This document shows, piece after piece, positions 22,265 through 24,677 of a DNA stretch of 24,677 nucleotides. A program made the position numbers and the translations under genes. The DNA comes from DATLZM01 sp035559315. Its GTDB lineage: Bacteria > Actinomycetota > UBA4738 > HRBIN12. The first letter of the stretch is position 1, and each line of letters begins with the position of its first letter. Location: positions 1 through 24,677 of the forward strand of contig DATMBJ010000104.1 of the NCBI GenBank assembly GCA_035559315.1, in the 5' to 3' direction. A model generated the notes under the pieces. That model had not been told where the DNA came from, made no database searches, and saw only the letters and a program-made list of their open reading frames with translations.

Positions 22265-23086
22265 GTGGGCTCCTCCGACGTGCTGCTGGTCGAGGACCTG
22301 GGCCCGGTCCGGCGCCTCACGATGAACCGGCCGGAGGTCCTGAACGCGCTGAACGGCGAGCTGCTGGAGGCGCTCTCCCGGGCCCTCGGGGACGCGGCCC
22401 GGGAGGAGGCGGTCCGCGTCGTGGTCCTCCGCGGGGCCGGGCGGGCCTTCTGCTCGGGCTACGACCTCTCCGAGGACGCCGAGCACGGGGAGCTGGACGC
22501 CGCTGGGTGGCACGAGGCCCTCCGGCGGGACACCGAGCGGCTGCTCGCGATCTGGGACCACCCGAAGCCGGTCATCGCACAGGTCCACGGGTACTGCCTG
22601 GCCGGGGGGACGGACCTCATGCTCGCCTGCGACCTGGCGGTCGCCTCCGAGGACGCGCGCTTCGGCTACCCCGACATCCGGTTCGGCTCCGGGGTCGTGA
22701 CGATGCTGCTGCCCTGGGTCGTGGGGGCCCGGAAGGCGAAGGAGCTCCTGTTCACGGGGGAGGACCGGGTCCCGGCCGAGGAGGCCCTCCGGATCGGCCT
22801 GGTGAACCGGGTGGTGCCGGCCGAGCGGCTCGACGAGGAGGTGCGCTCGCTCGCGGAGGAGATCGCGAAGAACGAGCCGTTCGTGGTGTCGATGACGAAG
22901 CGGGCCGTCAACCGGGCCTGGGAGCTCGCGGGGCTCCGGGGGGCCCTCGCGGCGAACACCGAGATCGACGCGCTGATCGAGGCCGCCAACCTCCCCCAGC
23001 GGGAGGAGTTCCGCCGGATCACGCTGGAGCGGGGGCTCAAGGCGGCGATCGCCTGGCGCGACGCCCGCTTCCGCGGGGGGACGTGA
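22265..23086 (+). CDS. Enoyl-CoA hydratase/isomerase (crotonase) family protein
   Basis: This 273-residue crotonase acts on acyl-CoA thioesters in the cytoplasm. The two oxyanion-hole segments are clear: RAFCSGYDLSE and CLAGGTDLMLACDL. By eye against rat enoyl-CoA hydratase, the first catalytic Glu position (PEI motif) is Asp in YPDIRFG, while the second Glu is kept in KAKELLFTG. The start is GTG 22265, with a -10 8 nt before it; the open frame extends 23 codons upstream through the operator region without family sequence. The stop overlaps the start of the acyl-CoA synthetase gene in GTGA, so the two are coupled. Hydratase, isomerase or hydratase/lyase activity cannot be told apart here. Confidence 0.88.
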   Translation: MGSSDVLLVEDLGPVRRLTMNRPEVLNALNGELLEALSRALGDAAREEAVRVVVLRGAGRAFCSGYDLSEDAEHGELDAAGWHEALRRDTERLLAIWDHPKPVIAQVHGYCLAGGTDLMLACDLAVASEDARFGYPDIRFGSGVVTMLLPWVVGARKAKELLFTGEDRVPAEEALRIGLVNRVVPAERLDEEVRSLAEEIAKNEPFVVSMTKRAVNRAWELAGLRGALAANTEIDALIEAANLPQREEFRRITLERGLKAAIAWRDARFRGGT

Positions 23087-24677
23087 GCGACCCCCGTCGA
23101 GGCGGTCGGGCCGGCGCGAGGTCCCGCGGCGGGCTCCGCGCGCTGCTCGCGCCGCGGACCATCGCGATCGTCGGGGCCTCGGAGGCCTCCGACTCCTGGG
23201 CGCCCGAGTTCCACCGGAGCCTCGAGCACGTGGGGTTCCGCGGCCGGCTGTACCCCGTCAACCCCAAGTACGGGGAGGTCTGGGGCCGGCGGTGCTTCGG
23301 CTCGATCCTCGAGGTTCCGGACCGGGTGGACCTCGCGGTCGTGCTGGTGCCGGCCCGGGTGGCGGTCGCGGTCGTCGACGAGTGTGGCCGGGCCGGCGTC
23401 CGCGGGGCGATGGTCGTCTCGAGCGGCTTCGCCGAGGCCGGCGCCGAGGGGCGGGAGCTCCAGGAGGAGCTCGCGTCGGTCGCGCGCCGGCACCGCCTGC
23501 CCGTGCTCGGGCCCAACGTCGAGGGCTTCGTCAACCACGTGGACCGGGTGGCGCCCTACGGCACGACGCCGCCCTCCGACCCGATCCCGGGCGGGGTCGC
23601 GGTGATCTCCCAGAGCGGGACCGTGGCCTGGACCATGGGGCAGATGGCCTCGGACCGCGGGCTCGGCCTGCGGATCCTGGTCGGGGTGGGGAACGAGGCG
23701 GTGCTCGGCCTGGGCGACCTGCTCGGCTGGGCCGCGGAGGACCCTGCCACCGAGCTCGTCTGCGCCTACCTCGAGACCGTCCGGGACGCCGAGGCGATCG
23801 GCCGGGGGCTCCGGGCCCTCCGTGCCGCGGGCAAGCCCGTCGTGATCTGCGCCCCGGCCGGGCGGAGCGAGGCCGCCCGCCGCGCGATCGTCGCCCACAC
23901 GGGGGCCCTGGCGGGCGACGCGGCCCTCCGCGACGCCTGGCTCCGCGGGAACGGGGCGGTCCTCGTGGAGGACCCGGTGGCGATGTTCGAGGCGGCCGTG
24001 CTGCTCTCCCGGCACCGCCGGCTCCGGACCCGGGGGATCGCGGCGGCGTTCCAGTCGGGCGGGGCCTGCACGCTCTTCGCGGAGGCCGCGGGCGCGGCCG
24101 GCCTGGAGCTGCCGACGTTCTCGCCGGCGACCCGGCGGAAGCTCCGCCGGGCCCTGCCCGATTTCGCGGGCCAGAACAACCCGCTCGACGTGACCGGCCA
24201 GGCGGCCGTGGAGGTCCAGAGGTACGTCGGCGCGCTCGAGGCGCTCGCCGCCGACCCCGCGGTCGGCCTCATCGGGTTCGACGCGTTCCCCCCGAGGCTC
24301 GAGGGCGAGGGCGTCTGGGCCGAGCCCCTACTGCGACGGGCCCGCGAGCTCGAGCGCGAGACCGGGGTCCGGTTCTGCTCGATCGCGATGAGCCCGCTCG
24401 CGTACTCGGCCCAGGCGAAGGCGTTCGTGCGGGAGGCCGGTATCCCGTTCCTCCAGGGCCACCGGGCGGCCGCCGGCGCCATCCGGGCCCTCGTGGACCT
24501 CCAGGACGCCCGCGCCCGGCGGGGGCCGGACGGGCGCCCGCACCCGAACCGGCGGGCCGCGCTCGCGCTGCTGCGGGGGGTCTCGGGGCCGCTCGACGAG
24601 GTCCGGGCGGGGAGGCTGCTCGAGCTCTACGGCGTGCGGCGCCCGCGGCAGCGCCTCGTCCGGACCCCCGAGGAGGC
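23083..24677 (+). CDS. NDP-forming acyl-CoA synthetase, 3'-truncated by window edge
   Basis: This ligase makes an acyl-CoA from a carboxylic acid, CoA and ATP with ADP (NDP) release, via a phosphohistidine. The frame is open for 531 codons from GTG 23083, which overlaps the crotonase stop. The order is a CoA-binding Rossmann domain (TIAIVGASE, YPVNPKYGEVWG), then succinyl-CoA-ligase-like domains (GPNVEGFVN, AVISQSGTVAW). The phospho-acceptor His lies in VAHTGALAGD. After a linker rich in Arg and Pro, GRLLELYGVRRPRQ marks the start of the ATP-grasp domain, so this is the fused alpha-beta form and most of the beta part lies beyond the window. Substrate is unknown; the crotonase partner suggests an enoyl or aryl-enoyl acid. 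Confidence 0.9.
   Translation, partial: MSDPRRGGRAGARSRGGLRALLAPRTIAIVGASEASDSWAPEFHRSLEHVGFRGRLYPVNPKYGEVWGRRCFGSILEVPDRVDLAVVLVPARVAVAVVDECGRAGVRGAMVVSSGFAEAGAEGRELQEELASVARRHRLPVLGPNVEGFVNHVDRVAPYGTTPPSDPIPGGVAVISQSGTVAWTMGQMASDRGLGLRILVGVGNEAVLGLGDLLGWAAEDPATELVCAYLETVRDAEAIGRGLRALRAAGKPVVICAPAGRSEAARRAIVAHTGALAGDAALRDAWLRGNGAVLVEDPVAMFEAAVLLSRHRRLRTRGIAAAFQSGGACTLFAEAAGAAGLELPTFSPATRRKLRRALPDFAGQNNPLDVTGQAAVEVQRYVGALEALAADPAVGLIGFDAFPPRLEGEGVWAEPLLRRARELERETGVRFCSIAMSPLAYSAQAKAFVREAGIPFLQGHRAAAGAIRALVDLQDARARRGPDGRPHPNRRAALALLRGVSGPLDEVRAGRLLELYGVRRPRQRLVRTPEE

Noticed and set aside
1..24677. Defence island, phage, transposon, CRISPR array or biosynthetic cluster
   Set aside because: No transposase, integrase, nuclease, repeat-spacer array or large synthase is encoded, and composition looks uniform across the window.

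Overview
The window is very G+C-rich DNA, roughly three quarters G+C by eye, with dense genes on both strands and short intergenic gaps. An F420-type luciferase-like oxidoreductase, an MmpL transporter, a DUF3054 protein and several genes whose -10 element sits 6-8 nt before the start codon all point to an Actinomycetota chromosome, probably a lineage outside the well-studied genera. I cannot place it further. I see no phage, IS element, CRISPR array, rRNA or tRNA. This looks like ordinary chromosome rather than an island.

Layout. 1-870: C-terminal part of a DEAD-box RNA helicase. 967-2865 (-): cytoplasmic PAS-GGDEF-EAL protein with both c-di-GMP active sites intact. 3047-4087 (-): two adjacent cupredoxins, one with N-terminal membrane segments and one a lipoprotein. 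4279-6031 (+): an OmpR-type response regulator and an overlapping histidine kinase, divergent from the cupredoxins; the shared 191-bp region holds 11-bp-spaced repeats and a perfect inverted repeat. 5991-6857 (-): lipoprotein of unknown function. 6935-9181 (+): tdh-kbl, threonine to glycine plus acetyl-CoA. 9178-12271: TetR repressor divergent from an MmpL transporter, with a clear operator-promoter between them. 12333-13250 (+): LLM oxidoreductase. 13258-14726 (-): polysaccharide deacetylase and a DCC-family protein. 14800-16114: convergent DUF3054 protein and alpha/beta hydrolase, overlapping by 119 bp. 16215-17666 (+): aldehyde dehydrogenase. 17698-22100: a polyamine-type ABC importer with potA on the plus strand and potD-potB-potC on the minus strand, converging on a hairpin. 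22265-24677 (+): a crotonase overlapped by an NDP-forming acyl-CoA synthetase that runs off the window.

How the genes may work together. Tdh and Kbl are consecutive enzymes of one pathway. The TetR/MmpL pair is a self-contained regulated efflux unit. The aldehyde dehydrogenase beside the Pot importer could oxidise an aminoaldehyde made from an imported polyamine. The crotonase/acyl-CoA synthetase pair looks like CoA activation followed by side-chain hydration or cleavage. Related TGAAC...GTTCA-type palindromes lie at the promoters of the aldehyde dehydrogenase, the potD operon and the crotonase, which suggests one TetR-like regulator encoded elsewhere links them.

The two most interesting threads are this possible shared operator and the cupredoxin/two-component intergenic region. 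Neither is shown to be a new system. No protein here is without parallel in known families except the lipoprotein at 5991-6857, which I do not recognise.
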